The notes below the pieces were generated by a model. It did no database searches. It was not told where the DNA came from and saw only the letters and a list, made by a program, of their open reading frames with translations. The translations under genes and the position numbers were made by a program. Of a DNA stretch of 64,000 nucleotides, positions 1 through 16,400 are shown piece by piece; the first letter of the stretch is position 1, and each line of letters opens with the position of its first letter. The stretch covers positions 8,122,001 through 8,186,000 of the forward strand of contig OX637338.1 of NCBI GenBank assembly GCA_951799405.1, given 5' to 3'. The stretch comes from Agapetus fuscipes (taxonomy: Eukaryota > Arthropoda > Insecta > Trichoptera > Glossosomatidae).

Positions 1-639
1 CGTCAACTTTGACATCTTCCGCAAAATTTGTTTCCATTTTTCAGAGCCTGGATGGCGCTTGTTGTGTGTGAAATTGACAGCGTTTAATGTGCACTAATTT
101 TTTTATTATATTTATTATTTGTGGAATTCAGCGTTGACGATAAAGCACCATTTTTTCAAAAACAAATGGAGCGTCATTTTTCTCTGGGACCGTCAGCTGT
201 CAAAAAAATTTCACATTGCCATTCGCAAAAACAACTACAGGTCGACAAGGATATTAGTGAATTTAGACGACAGATAAAGGAGGGCGCTGTTATGATTTCG
301 GCCTTCAATCTCATAAAATAAAAAGGTTAATTTTGATTTCTACAAAAAAATACTTTCAAAATTATAGCCATTCAGTTCACATTACATCAAAAGTGACGTT
401 TTACAAAATGGTGGCCTTAGTTTCGTTTTTTTTTACGTTCATTTTAACTTGTGTACGTCTGTACTTAACGTTGCATTATCTACCTACCATGGCCGAGAAA
501 AATGAAAGAGTCAGAAGAAGAAAACCAAAATGAATCATCTTGCAGACGTCATGTTAGTTGTCAGATTGTGTTGAAAAAGCCTTTTAATATTGAAAATTCC
601 ATTTGTATTTGTTTAAAATATATTAAAACATAAATAAAA
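1..639. other. Arp1 upstream region
   Basis: No gene was recognised here. The stretch is AT-rich, has short open frames without family resemblance, and runs into the Arp1 start. It should hold the Arp1 promoter and 5' leader, but no TATA box or initiator could be assigned. Confidence 0.5.
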
Positions 640-3829
<3,190 letters not shown>

Positions 3830-4427
3830 TTAACTTCTTTGAACAGGTATGTCATGAAATTTATGAAAATACAAATTGAAAGGAAGTTAATCCAAAAAAA
3901 CATATTTATTTTTTTGTATTATATAAGTACTTCCACTTGATCTAATATATTTTATGTGCATTTCTATGAAACGATGCATTTTACTCCAGTCATTTTTTGT
4001 AAGACAACAAGCAGCATATCGTCGTTGTTCTGGCGATAGGTCGTATGTCAAAGTTTACCAACTTTTCAGGAGACAAAAAAAACATTACAACTTTTTCCGG
4101 GTTTGTAAAAAACTTTCTTCACAGGATTACTTAGTTTTATGAAGACAAACAATAGTAAATCATTCAATTACGGGAAATGAAGTCATAAACTGAGTTAGGT
4201 TGACATACGACTTATTTGATACATGGAAATGGTTCTCGAATGTTGACATACAATAATTTGCATGATAAAGTGAATGAAACTCATTTAATTGGATACTGAA
4301 ATGTAATTTTTATTTCTTTAAGGAAAATTTACTGGAAACAATGTGAGAAAACAAAATCAGGAAAAATAATAAACTAACCTCTAACTCACAAATTCAAGAT
4401 CAGATCATTTAAAAAAAAAAATTAAAT
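3830..4427 (+). other. Arp1 3' region
   Basis: AT-rich sequence after the Arp1 stop, with no further coding signal. An AATAAA-like word lies at about 4365 in a run of A and T and is a candidate Arp1 polyadenylation signal. Confidence 0.4.
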
Positions 4428-4562
4428 TAGGCTGATTTATTTGGTGAGCGCTGTTTTTGTGTGTATCACACCTCAAGAGCCCTCTGCGAGCTTGGTCGTC
4501 GCTGTAGAAAGCGCCAATTCTCAAGCAAGACCCAGTTGTTGTAAGGCTGGATGGACCTTTTA
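4428..4562 (-). repeat. 5S/tRNA-SINE 3' module (tail A), 5'-truncated
   Basis: About 135 bp matching the last part of the composite SINE. Read on the minus strand it runs from AAGGTCCATCCAGCC to CAGCGCTCACCAAATAAATC and then a TAATTTAATT-like tail. It ends at the same inner point as the inverted copy at 5815-5955, with the DUF7869-like relic between them. Confidence 0.8.
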
Positions 4563-4846
4563 TGTAACAAATTATGTGACATAACAAGTTATGTAACAAA
4601 TTTTCATAAAATGACTAGCAATCACGTGGTATGTGTTTTTTTAATTCTAGTAGGTGGGAATATTTTGAAACTTCAATTGAACAGGGCCCTTTATAAAGCG
4701 GGGACCATTCCTCATTTCCTTTAGGCTTCATCATTTGTCTATGGAGTGTACTTAAGGCAAACGATATCCGTGACTGTTTAGTCTCCCGTCTTCCTTCCAG
4801 GCCTTATGCTCGCATAGAACCGGGGTTCAAACTTTAAGAAGTCATA

Positions 4847-5792
4847 TTAGGACAGTGAAAATGCTTTGTATGGTTCCAGGTTCTGTCGTGCCGATCTTAT
4901 AACATGCAAGTACTCACTCGGGAGATAAATTTCCTTTCTTCGTCCCAACTTGCGGTCTATTGAGCTGTGGATCAAGTCTGCCTCCATTTGAGTATGGCCT
5001 ACCTCAAGATATTTCTGTTTAATAATTACAGAATGTTTGGTTGCCAATACAAGGAGTGTGTTAGATAGCTTAATGTTGCGATTTTGGTAAGCACATCCGT
5101 CGCTCCATATAATAATGTTTGTTGGACTGTGCTTAGAAATTTCCTGCTCCAAGAATTTCGTTACTATCGAAGCAAAGACGTCACTCTCGAGGCCTCCCTC
5201 TCCCTCGTGCCATAAATAACAATTTACATCTTTGTTGTTTAGATTATAGTACGTCAAATTATGAACTTTCAGTTTAGTTTTGTAATAATTAGCTGCAGCA
5301 TTCAAACGTGGAGCTAACAGAACGGCTTGTAGGTCCACTGTGTAAACCAACATTTTATTATTTCTTTGACATTCAGTTTTATCTTTATCTCTTTATCTTT
5401 CCGTGCTTCTTCCTTCTTATGAATATGAGAGAGGTATGCTTGTTCCATCACTGAACCTATTTTGTATTGTGAACAGGTGTTGCACTGATCTTTTTTAGGG
5501 GTCCATATATCTAGATTTAGACGTCTGAAAATTCTAAAAAATGTCGACCATGAAGCTTCTTTTTTATTGTCGTCTTTGCATTTCGATACATACACAGAGT
5601 AGACTTGCCTGTAGCTGTTCCAAATTGGCTCCAGATAGTTTTTGAAGATGATGCCCTGCAGTAGTGTGACTCAACTTTCGGCAACGAAACAAGAAAATCT
5701 TCAGCACCCTTTTTACACATATTATTATTATTGTGTTGTACAGGATTCATCACATTAGACCCTTCAACAGGAATCTCTATTTTCCATCTCAA
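4847..5792 (-). pseudogene. DUF7869-like transposon-associated gene relic
   Basis: Three overlapping minus-strand reading frames (5792-5517, 5595-5314, 5353-4847) together give one broken protein. The N-terminal part carries the hallmark LPKVESHYCRASSSK. The middle has a WTPKKDQCNTC cysteine motif and KKEEARKDKE. The C-terminal part has VDLQAVLLAPRLNAA, CYLWHEGEGG, IIIWSDGCAYQNRN and EVGHTQMEADLIHS. These motifs match the uncharacterised, repeat-like DUF7869 family common in insects and cnidarians. The spaced acidic residues (DLQ, SDGC) hint at a DDE/RNase H-like fold, but that is inference. Two frame changes and no good start make it a dead copy. It lies between the 3' ends of Arp1 and the AKR gene and is flanked by inverted SINE 3' modules. 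Confidence 0.8.
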
Positions 5793-5814
5793 GGTCCATC
5801 CAACTCAATATTCT

Positions 5815-5955
5815 CAAGGTCCATCCAACCTTACAACAACTGGATCTTGCTTGAGAATTGGCGCTTTCTACAGCGACGACCAAGCTCGCAGAGGGCTCTT
5901 GAGGTGTGATACACGCAAAAACAGCGCTCACCAAAGTCATCCTAATATTATTATT
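5815..5955 (+). repeat. 5S/tRNA-SINE 3' module (tail A), 5'-truncated
   Basis: Mirror copy of the 4428-4562 module, from AAGGTCCATCCAAC to CGCTCACCAAAGTCATCC followed by an (ATT)n tail. An extra partial GGTCCATCCAAC lies just upstream at about 5790. Confidence 0.8.
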
Positions 5956-7460
5956 ATTTATATTATTAACATTGACATACGCCAAATTGCAGAACCAAAT
6001 TTCAATGGTGCTGACATACAATATATTTGATTGGGCGCATTTTAAATTTTACTGTATGGTTTATGGTATGAGAGTTATTGCAGTTATATAAAATGATTTT
6101 TTCCCTATCAAATGGCAACGACGATATTGAAAATATTTTCAAATCTTGACTTATTTTTTACCATAGATTATTGATGATAAAGTATCCTCAAATGTAAGTA
6201 GAATTATGAGATACTTGAGGCATTATTTGACTTGAAAAATATAAGAGGTAATGTAGGTGCTGATTTTTTTATTTTATTAAAATGTCAGTGTTGAAGTGAA
6301 CCCTTGTTTTTTTTAAATTATTTAAAAAAATATTGCAAAAATTTCGTACCCCACAAAGATAAGAGCTTTTAAAGATTGCTATTGTGTAAGTTTTTGTGAA
6401 TAATGCCAATTGTACATGGTTGATACTTAATTTTTTTCATATCAACAATGTCTATTGATAAAAATTCCCGCACAGAGATGGAAACAGACAGAAAATCTTG
6501 ATTAATTATGTAGGAATCATTATCTCGTTGATATGATCAATAATAATTTGAAGTAGACTCTTTTTTATATACGTATATTTGCAGTGCTAACTCATATTTA
6601 ATTATTATTTATCTTCGGTTTACTATGAATAATTGTGTTTAAGACATGCACGACGAGTAGGAAAGTACTTGAAAAAGCAGGGGATTCAGAAGGGTTTTTT
6701 ATTAAGTTTAAATCACACCTAGGTTAAAAATACCCTTTATGCTATTAATTAGATTAGTTGGATTTCAATCTAATTTGTTCCGTTATATAGTTCATTCCAT
6801 GCATTGTTAAATTTTCTTTGTCATATATCACTTGAGTTGTATAGAATCAAAGGCGGCTTTCGAAAATAACAAAATGCATGTAAATGCAGATAATGTTATG
6901 TTTCCTTGTATTATCTCGTTTGCAGAAAAAATCATAGACTGCCGTTTTTGATTCTAAATGACTCATTTTTCTTGCAGTTTTAAATTAAAAAATAACTTCC
7001 TGAGTTTTGTTTTGTGTGTATTATAACAAATCATATAAATTATACATATTTATCTTAAAAATGCTAGCTTTGATAATATAATAAAATTATTTTCATGCAA
7101 GAGTTGTGAAGAATGCTTTATACTTTTATTGATGTAGAAATAACATATTAATAAAAAAATCTCAACCTGAGTGTCTGTTTTTATTTGCCAGTGTTTTCAC
7201 TAGCCTATAACGCATGCATTGCTGTATAAGGGAAATAATCAGAAAAAAAGTATATAGTCAACTTATGTTACTTAAGCTAAATTTTATCAAAGAGTAATGA
7301 AAGTAATAAATGCAAAATATTCAACAGGGTGTATATTTCTAAATTGGTGAACACATTCAATTAGTAAATATATTATCCAGAAATGATGTAATGTCTAAAT
7401 TAAGTGTATTATGTTAGAAATATTGCAGATAACAGAAATGTTGATCTTGCTGGTATTCAT
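5956..7460. other. AT-rich convergent intergenic region
   Basis: No gene or named repeat was recognised. This is the shared downstream zone of Arp1 and the AKR gene. TTTATT words near 7117 and 7172 could serve as AKR polyadenylation signals on the minus strand. Confidence 0.4.
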
Positions 7461-10400
7461 TTAAAATTTGTCATTTTCAAAGGGATGATATTTGTGTCCC
7501 AGAGCTCTGTAATAAGAAATTGAAATAAATTAGCACTGAGATTTTTTTTATATAAGAATATTAAAATGCAGTACTACGGCAGACTTACCCAGTCATTGGC
7601 ACCAGACGACCATTACAATCAAAAGAGTTGATGAGCTCAATGTCCTCCGGAGACAGTTTGAAATCAAAAACTTGGAAATTTTGCAAAATGCGAGATTTGG
7701 TGATTGACTTTGGAATCACAATATGGTTGCGGTCAATTTGGTACCTGTAAAAATATGACATAATTGGATATAGAAATCATAATTAAGAACAAAACGCTAG
7801 ATTAATGTACAAAGGTCTCCTGGTTACTGAAGAATATATCACCACCTTAAAGGTAAAACTGAATAAGTACTGATTAACTGATCTGAGAAATTGTGGATAA
7901 AACATTTTATTGGGAGTAACTTCTCATGGTAAATGAACTAACTAGTAACAAAATACTCATGACAAAACTCCTAAACTACAGGATTTTCACACTTTTTTAG
8001 TGTCTTCTCTCGTAGAAAATAGGAAAAAGGTGCATTTATCTGAGAAACTCACGTTAGTTTAATATGTCACTTATTCAGTTCTACCTGTAAGGTATCAATA
8101 TGATTTAGATTATTTTCAGTCATATTATATGGCAATAGAGGTTCAGGGTGGTTTCCCAAGGACAATAGGAGGGGGGGGAGAATGATGATTCTCATTTTCA
8201 GTAGAAAAGGCATTATAATTCATTGAATAAAATAAGAAAACAACTTTGATTAGTACCTGATAACAATCTGTGCTGCAGACTTGCCATACTTTTCTGCAAT
8301 AGCTTTGATTTTGGGATCATCCAATAGTTGTGGGTCTTCAGGTTTGGCCCAAGGCCTGTCTGGAGATCCCAATGGGCTGTAGGCCGTAATCAGTATGCCG
8401 TTATCTGAGCACACTTTAGATAAGGCTGATTGGTTCAAGTATGGGTGGCATTCAACCTGTATATATAACAAAGATTATCAATGATGGCAATCTTTTATTT
8501 CTATTAATAAAATTGACCATGTAAGAGAGCATTGCATTAATACTAAGGTGTAGTAATTGGAAAACAAATATCATTGCTATAGTTTGCAACTGATACTAAA
8601 TAAAAACAATCACTACCCTGTAATAAGTGTACATTTTACCAAAAAATGCATGCAAATTAAAACAACATTTCTAGTGAGCGTTTTAAGTTTCTTTACATTT
8701 TTGATAAAATGCTACCGTTTGGTTTGAATGTTTAGTTTTATACTTGGGGTACAGGGTATGAGAATTTGTTACATCAAATAATAAAAACACAAACCTGATT
8801 GGTGACGGGTTTAACAGTAGCTGATTTGAGAAGTCTTGCTATTTGTGCAGCATTGAAGTTGGAAATACCAATACTCTTGACCAATCCAGCGGAAACCAAC
8901 TTTTCCATAGCTTTCCATGTGACAACAAAGTCAACATCGGAGAATTGAATTTTTCCATCCACAGAAGGAAATAATTCACCTTCCTCCTGAAATATTCAAT
9001 TGAACGAAGTATGAGACATAAAATCAATAGATTGGCTTAAGTCAATAATTTTTTCAATAGTGTGCTCATTAAAATTAATGGCTTTCCATGACATGCTCAA
9101 CCAATATAAGTACCTAATCGTAAATATTTTTTATGAAGCAGTCCATAAACGACATTAACATAAATAATCTGAAAAAGCACATTTATGTGTTTCTATTAAA
9201 AAACAATGTTTGCAAGATCTAAGACAATAAAGTTAAATTAAAAACATAGTTTGCCATATTTAGTAGGAACATATTTTTCTACAAATTACAGCAGATAGCA
9301 TTCGGATTAGTTCATTAAATCAGCCTGACATCTAAAACTAATAAAATGAGTGTATTTTAAAACAACAGCCTAAATATACATAGTGTTTTCAAAGAAAATC
9401 CGATGCATTAAATATTTACACTTCAAATCACCGTAAATAACTATCAATTTACAAAACATTATAATCATGAGTTAGCAAAATAAAATGGTGACCTGGTATG
9501 CAAAAGGCCAATGCATGAGATAAAGGTCCAAGTATTCAAGGCCGAGGTTCTCCAGGGTTGTGCGGCATGCTCCCTCCACCAAGTCAGGGCGATGGAAAGT
9601 GTTCCACAACTTAGAGGTGACAAAGAGCTGTCCCCTGTATAAAATAAACAAGATATCATGGCTATCCATTAAGGGGTGTCCTTGTACCTAACGGAATGCA
9701 TTACTGAACATCAATTGATCAAGTAACGACTGGCGATCTAGCTAATTAATTTAGAAAATCTTTAAATGAAAGGTTCTGAACACAACTGCATCGTATTTTT
9801 TTAAAAAAAAAATTATGGTTTGTGTATTAAGAGCGCTCTCGAATATTTTTAATTTTAAAATCTGCGTTCGCTCAATACCTATCTATGCCACAATGGCACG
9901 CTCGGAGCTCTTCCTTTGTAGTTTTTGAAAGGTACGTATATTAACTTATAATATCTGTGGACTAGAAATTATTTTAACCAAAAAAGACATATATATATAT
10001 GTCTCAACTTACTTACGAAAATGGTCATTAGTAATAAAAATAACAAAGAACTTCACAGTTGCATTTCATTAGTAATAAAAATAACAAAGAACTTCACAGT
10101 TGCATTTCCATGTGTACAAAAAACTCGGCACAACGAAAAAAAAATCTTGAATGTTGGTGCCATTTCAAATAACGGCTGCCGACTAGACCGGAAATAACTA
10201 GAGTTGACAGATAACACACGTTATAAATATTGTGATCGCCAAAGTCGTGGCAATATTTCATATTTCATATTTTAACTTTATCACTCATTTCATTATAACC
10301 ACTGCAACGTGTGACAGGAGAGAAACGCAAGTGGTAGCATGTCGCTGCCTTTGTTCTTGTTTACCGTAGAGACCATTAAGCTAATTTTACATGAGCAATT

Positions 10401-13400
10401 TTTGCATGTGTACTGGACCAATGTGTCTTATGAAAACAGGAAATTGATTTCAAAAATATTTAAAACAACTCTCACATTACGAATTTTACGCTTATTCTTA
10501 GCTCAGATTGTGAAGAATTTTATTCTTATGACAACTGCAGTATGTATCAAATCAGCACGTTAGTTTCCGCTCCTCTATGTTATTACTCATAGTAGCTTGC
10601 AGTACACTTTTTGGCAGCCATTTTTTTATGCCGGTCAGATAGACTCAACCTTTTCCATCCTTCAACATCAAAACTAAAAATGTTCAACAATAAATCAATA
10701 GTTTCGCAAATTATATTTTTAATAATAATAATATCAGGATGATTTCTGCGAGCGCTGTTTTTGTGTAAATCACACCCCAAGAGCCCCCAGCGAGCTTGGT
10801 CGTCGCTAAAGAAAGCGTCGATTCTCAATCAAGACCAAGTTGCTGTAGGGCTGGATGAACTTTGGTGACGGGTCTTGGTAATGGTTTGTGTATTTCCACT
10901 TTATTAATTCATTAGAACTTTGAAAAACATTAAATAAAAAAAAAACAAGTTTTTAGTTACTCGTAAGCGTAACTACAGATGTTATGGATATGTGAAGGTT
11001 CCAAGGAATTTTATGAAAAAAGTGGTCAATATAGTGCATACACGCAGAATTTCTTAGTAAATATTTAGTTTTTACATACTGTAAAATTGCGTTTCCTTTC
11101 TCGCAATTTCGCTTTCTTGATGACTAAAATATTTTTTTAGCGTAAAATCCGTAGGAAGTAGAATGTCGACCGATTATTTCTAAAATAGTAATAATAAATT
11201 TCTAAGTTAAGTATCAAAGTCTTAATCTAAATTAAAGTTGCAAAGATATATATCATTTCAGATTCATATTAAATACATTCCCACAAGCACACACATAGTA
11301 GTTGAACATAAGCCCTGCAACTTTTGTCGACCTTCCCAGAAACAGGGGTGACATTAGCAAAGTTAACCATCTTTGTACAGTATGGGTGGTCAGCTTCATA
11401 CCAACCTATAAGTCAAGGAATGTATTATTAAGAAATTGTTGATTGCAAAAAATAATATTTTTGTAAAAATGTAACATGGAAAATCGTAAAATGTTCTCGC
11501 TTCGAAAATGTTGCATATCACTTGCCGACGAAACAAAGGTTTGTTATGAGATAGTTTTAGCGAAAAAAAAAAAGTGCCGCAGGTCCCGCCTTCTGTGAGC
11601 GTTGGCGCTCGACTGAGGTTTACCCCGCGAATCTCGCATTTAAAAGCCATTTGTAAAATAATAATAAAAAATACATCTTGTGAAATAAAAAATTTGAAAA
11701 AAAATACAACTAAGCTCAAGATTATATTGTTCAATATTTGAAAATAATTGGGCACAAATAACCATTTTTTGAGATTTTATTCGAAGATACAATGTACACT
11801 TTTTTGTCCGTTTTTGCTTCTAGATTTTTTTTTAATTCAGTTTTCTTCATCTGAATCACATTTTAAATCACACCACGAACTAAAACAGGATATAAAGTAT
11901 ATTTGTAATTTTTTTTTAGATTTCAAAACACCACCAATTTACAGAAAAACTGGTTCAAAAATTGTATGTTTTCCACTTACCGCAAGAAGGTGTTCGTAAT
12001 TTATATTTTTTCAAGTAATAAAAGCGTTTATAGACATATATTATTTGATGCATATTGCAAATGAAATGTTTAACTAACACTTAAAGTTATCAAAAATTTA
12101 TATTTGTCCATATTTATTGAAAAAAAACCACGTCAAAAACTGTGTTTTCGAGAAATTTCCTAGCACCCTCTTAACACTGAAAATTCGTAGTGTAAAATAA
12201 AATCAAGTGAATGCTTATATTGTGAAGCGATGCAGTTGTTTTTTAGTCGGTTATTTAATAAACAACACCTTTTACTTTATTGAAACACTGTTTTTTATTT
12301 CACCAATATAGTAATTATAATTTAAAAAAATTAAATTATAATTATATTCGTGAAATAAAAAACAGTTTTCAAATAAAGTAAAAGGTGTTGTTTATTAAAT
12401 AACCAACTAAAAAACAACTGCATCGCTTCACAATATAAGCATTCACTTGATTTTATTTTACACTACGCATAGCAAGTTTATCAGTTATAATTTTTTTCCA
12501 ACGCCGCATTTTTATTGTTTTGCATAAATATAATGCCCATTTTTCTCTTACTTTACATATTATTCATATACTTAGAATTCAAGTCACTATTCGTCAAAAG
12601 GTAACAAAATTAAAAAGACGTGCTCCCGATTCTAATTGAGAGCCTTTAGTGGACTGAACCAGTTCCCTCCTAATATTTTGAAAAAATATATATTTGCCAC
12701 CAAAGGTTTAGCTTTCTAGTAAAATTTATATCACTAAGAACTTCTTTCCCTTTAGCCGCTTACCAAATAGGTTGCTTTACCTAAGTGAAAACTGTGTAGC
12801 CCAGCTCTCATAAGAAATAAGAACTTACCCCCACAGGTGTAAGGAAAATATCCAGTTCTATAATAAAGTGGCTGGCGTAAACTGGCCTCTTTACCTACAA
12901 ACAAATACCTTCTATACACCAATGCTGCCATTCAAGGATAATGCGACGTAAAGTTGAATACAGCTTAGATGAAATATATTTGGTTCATCTTAACAAATGT
13001 CATTCTATTTCATTGAGAGGTGGTAGGATTCTCAGAGTTTTTGTACATTAACCACCTTAATCATACAAAGGTTATAATTTTTAAACCAGTATAAAGTCGG
13101 TTTTCCTAGTTACTACTAAAAAGTTGGTTTAACTCTGGATTTGGGTTCCAGCAATCTTTCTAATGAATAAGGCCCCTATGATTCAAAGTTTTGAAATGTG
13201 AGTACACTAACAACGTAAGGCTGCATATGTTCCTGCTTGTGTTTATGTAGACACATCTATGTATTTTAGATTGTAGTTTCATTGAAAATTAAATGAAATA
13301 GATAGATTAGATAATAAAATATATATTTAAAGGTTTCAACAGTAATGACAATTTGTTTTATTAATCATGTATTTTACCAGATAGATAATATGACAAGTGG

Positions 13401-16400
13401 GTGGTTTAGGTATGTATGGTTGTGATAAAATAACATGATAATGTTGCAAAGTTAACATAACATATTTTTATTTATTTTCAATAATCTGCGGTGACTTGCA
13501 TTTAATTTCAAAGTATAAATTCACAGGTACATAACTTGCATTTCATCTACATATTATATGGGTGAAAAGTATTGATCACAACTGAATGAGTGGCGTACTT
13601 CAAAACATCAAAAATAATAAAAGTACAAGAGTCAAGATGTACTCAAGGTGAAGCTTGTCAAGATCAAGTACAGTAATGATCATGAATATAGCAAGGTTAC
13701 AACTATAAATTATAATCAGCAATCACAGATATGTTAGTTCGGCTTATTTTCATACTATCATTTTCAGATATAACACACTTGCTTCATGGATATAATTTCC
13801 AAATAATATTAAATACAATAAAAAGTTATTAACAAAACATAGAAAGCTACCAGGCTGACTAGGAAATGGGATTCCTGTAAATGAATAATTTTGAAATTCT
13901 CTGATAATTATCGCTCTAAGAATATACCAATTCTTTGTCTGACTGCTACATGTTATCTACATAAATTGTATTTAGTTTTCCCCATTTCAAAAAAATGTGT
14001 TGCTTTATCATTTGAGAGCTTTCATACCCTGGCGTAAATATTAACATTTTTTTCTAGGATTTTTTTCACCTACTCACGTTGATAACGAGTAGAGATGGAA
14101 AAAACGGCTTAGTAAAAATGTTATGAAAATAATCAAGCATTGATTTTTTTCATTACTGTAACTATTTTGCTAAGGGGCCGTCCATAAATTACGTCATCGA
14201 TTTTGGCCGATTTTCGACCCCCCCCCCCCTTACAATCATCCACAGTCATTATCTAATGACCCCCCCTCCCCCTCATGCTGTAATAATGGATGAGCTTAAT
14301 AATTAATAATGTTGTATTACTTACATAATATTTAGTATATTTTGTAGAAATTGGTATTTACAAGAACGACGTCACTTTTGGTACTCGTACATCATTTGCC
14401 ATCATCCGCAGACCAGACTCCCCCCCCCTTAATGTGAATGACGTAATATATGGACAGCCCCTAAGACCATAAAGTGTAAGAAACAAAAACGGCAGATTTA
14501 GCTTTATAACACGCCATAAGCGTTTGAAAAATAAGCGTATAAAATAAGCATAAGCAACTTTCGTTTCATTAAGTTTCTCCCGCCTTATACGCTTATTTTT
14601 CAAACGCTTATACGCTTATTTTTCAAAACGACTTTTCGTTTAAATTGTAAGCGCGCTTAGTTGCTTAAAATAAAAAGCAGCTATTTTAAACTGCTTTTCG
14701 TTTAAACGGCCACCTCTAATAACGAGTAATGGCTATAAGGAGCATATTAGTTAGTCCTTTGTACTCAGTACTTGTAATAACTGAGGCTACAATCTGTTGA
14801 GAATTGAGATATAATCAGTTATGGTCCGGTCGATAGCTCAGGTGGTAGAGTGCTTGCATTCCATACCGAAAGCTCGGGTTCGAATCCCACCGAGGATGTC
14901 AGAAATGATTTCCCGTTTCGGTGTTTATTTCAAACCCCAAAATAAAATACGGGCAAGGTTTACTCAGCCTTCACAAGAAATGAGTACCAGCACTCTCGGG
15001 AGCTGGGAAACCTCCACTTCAACTGAAGTGGTTGGCGTAAGGCCGGCCCCCTTACCTGTAAAAATAAATAGGTTTAACTCGCCACATGCGACCCCTTCGG
15101 GGATAACGCGGCAAGAAGTTACACTATATATATATATATTAGGATGATTTATTTGGTGAGCGCTGTTTTTGTGTGTATCACACCTCAAGAGCCCTCTGCG
15201 AGCTTGGTCGTCGCTGTAGAAAGCGCCAATTCTCAAGCAAGACCCAGTTGTTGTAAGGTTGGATGGACCTTTCAGTGACCGGTCTTTGGTAAAGGTTTAT
15301 GAATTTTTCAACTCAGCGAAAGAGCACATTCGAAATATAAATGTCATATTTTTTGTGCTCCGCCGGGATACGAATCCACAACCTTCCATTTACGAGTCCG
15401 AAGTGTTGCCACTAGACTACGGACCGGTCCAAGATGCCAACGACACGCGGTGTACCTGAGCGGTAACCCATCCAAGTACTATCCGCGCCCAATGTTGCTT
15501 ATACTATATGTGTAGCGCAACTAAGCTACACGTATAGTGCTATATAGTAGCACTATACGTGTAGCTTAGTTGCGTTAGTTGCATTGTGTGTCCACTAATC
15601 AATGATGAATGACTTAGCATTACCGCAGTGATAACAGTTTGATAGAACTATCTAAGTAAGATAACAAATTTACTTAACCATTTCGATAACATCTTACCCT
15701 GTTACATCATATCGCCAACTGAAAGGTAAAACTGAATAAGTGCTGATTCACTGTTTTGAGATATCATGGATAAAACAGTTTATTGGGTGTAAGTTTTTAT
15801 AGTAAGTGTAGGTACTAACTATAAAGAAATACTCAGGACAAACTCATAAACTACAGGATTTTCACAATTTGATAGTGTTTTCTCTCGTAGAACATAAAAA
15901 AGGTGCGTTTATCCAAAAAGCCCATGTTAGCTTAATATGTCACTTATTCAGTTTTACCTTTAAGGTGTCGATATTATGATGTCTTAGGAAGCATTTACCA
16001 CTTTTAGAAATATTTATTATTGAGAAATCGAGGTAAGCGGATAATTTCAGAGTAAGTAAGTATTATGCAGTAAGAAAGAAATTCAATTTAAAAACTGGTA
16101 TACAAAGTAAAACATTATTTTTTACATTGGAAATTACTTCATGTTTTGAAAAATATTTTGACAGTTTTCAGTGTAACTATTGATACAAGCCAACATTTTA
16201 TTTATTTGAAGGCTTAAACAACCTAAGTAACCAAACACATTATCACCAACTGAATAAGTGCAGATTCACTGCTTTAAGAAGTTGTGGATAAAACATTTTA
16301 TTCGGAGTAACTTCTCATAGTAAGTGAACTAATTATAAGAAAGTGCTTATGAAAAACATCGAAACTACAGGATTTTCACAATTCTGAAGTGTTTTGTCTC

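Noticed and set aside
121..321. 66-codon open frame upstream of Arp1
   Set aside because: It starts at GTG, has no recognisable features and lies in the probable promoter/leader region.
10339..10563. 74-codon frame in the large AKR intron
   Set aside because: No family resemblance, no start context, surrounded by repeats.
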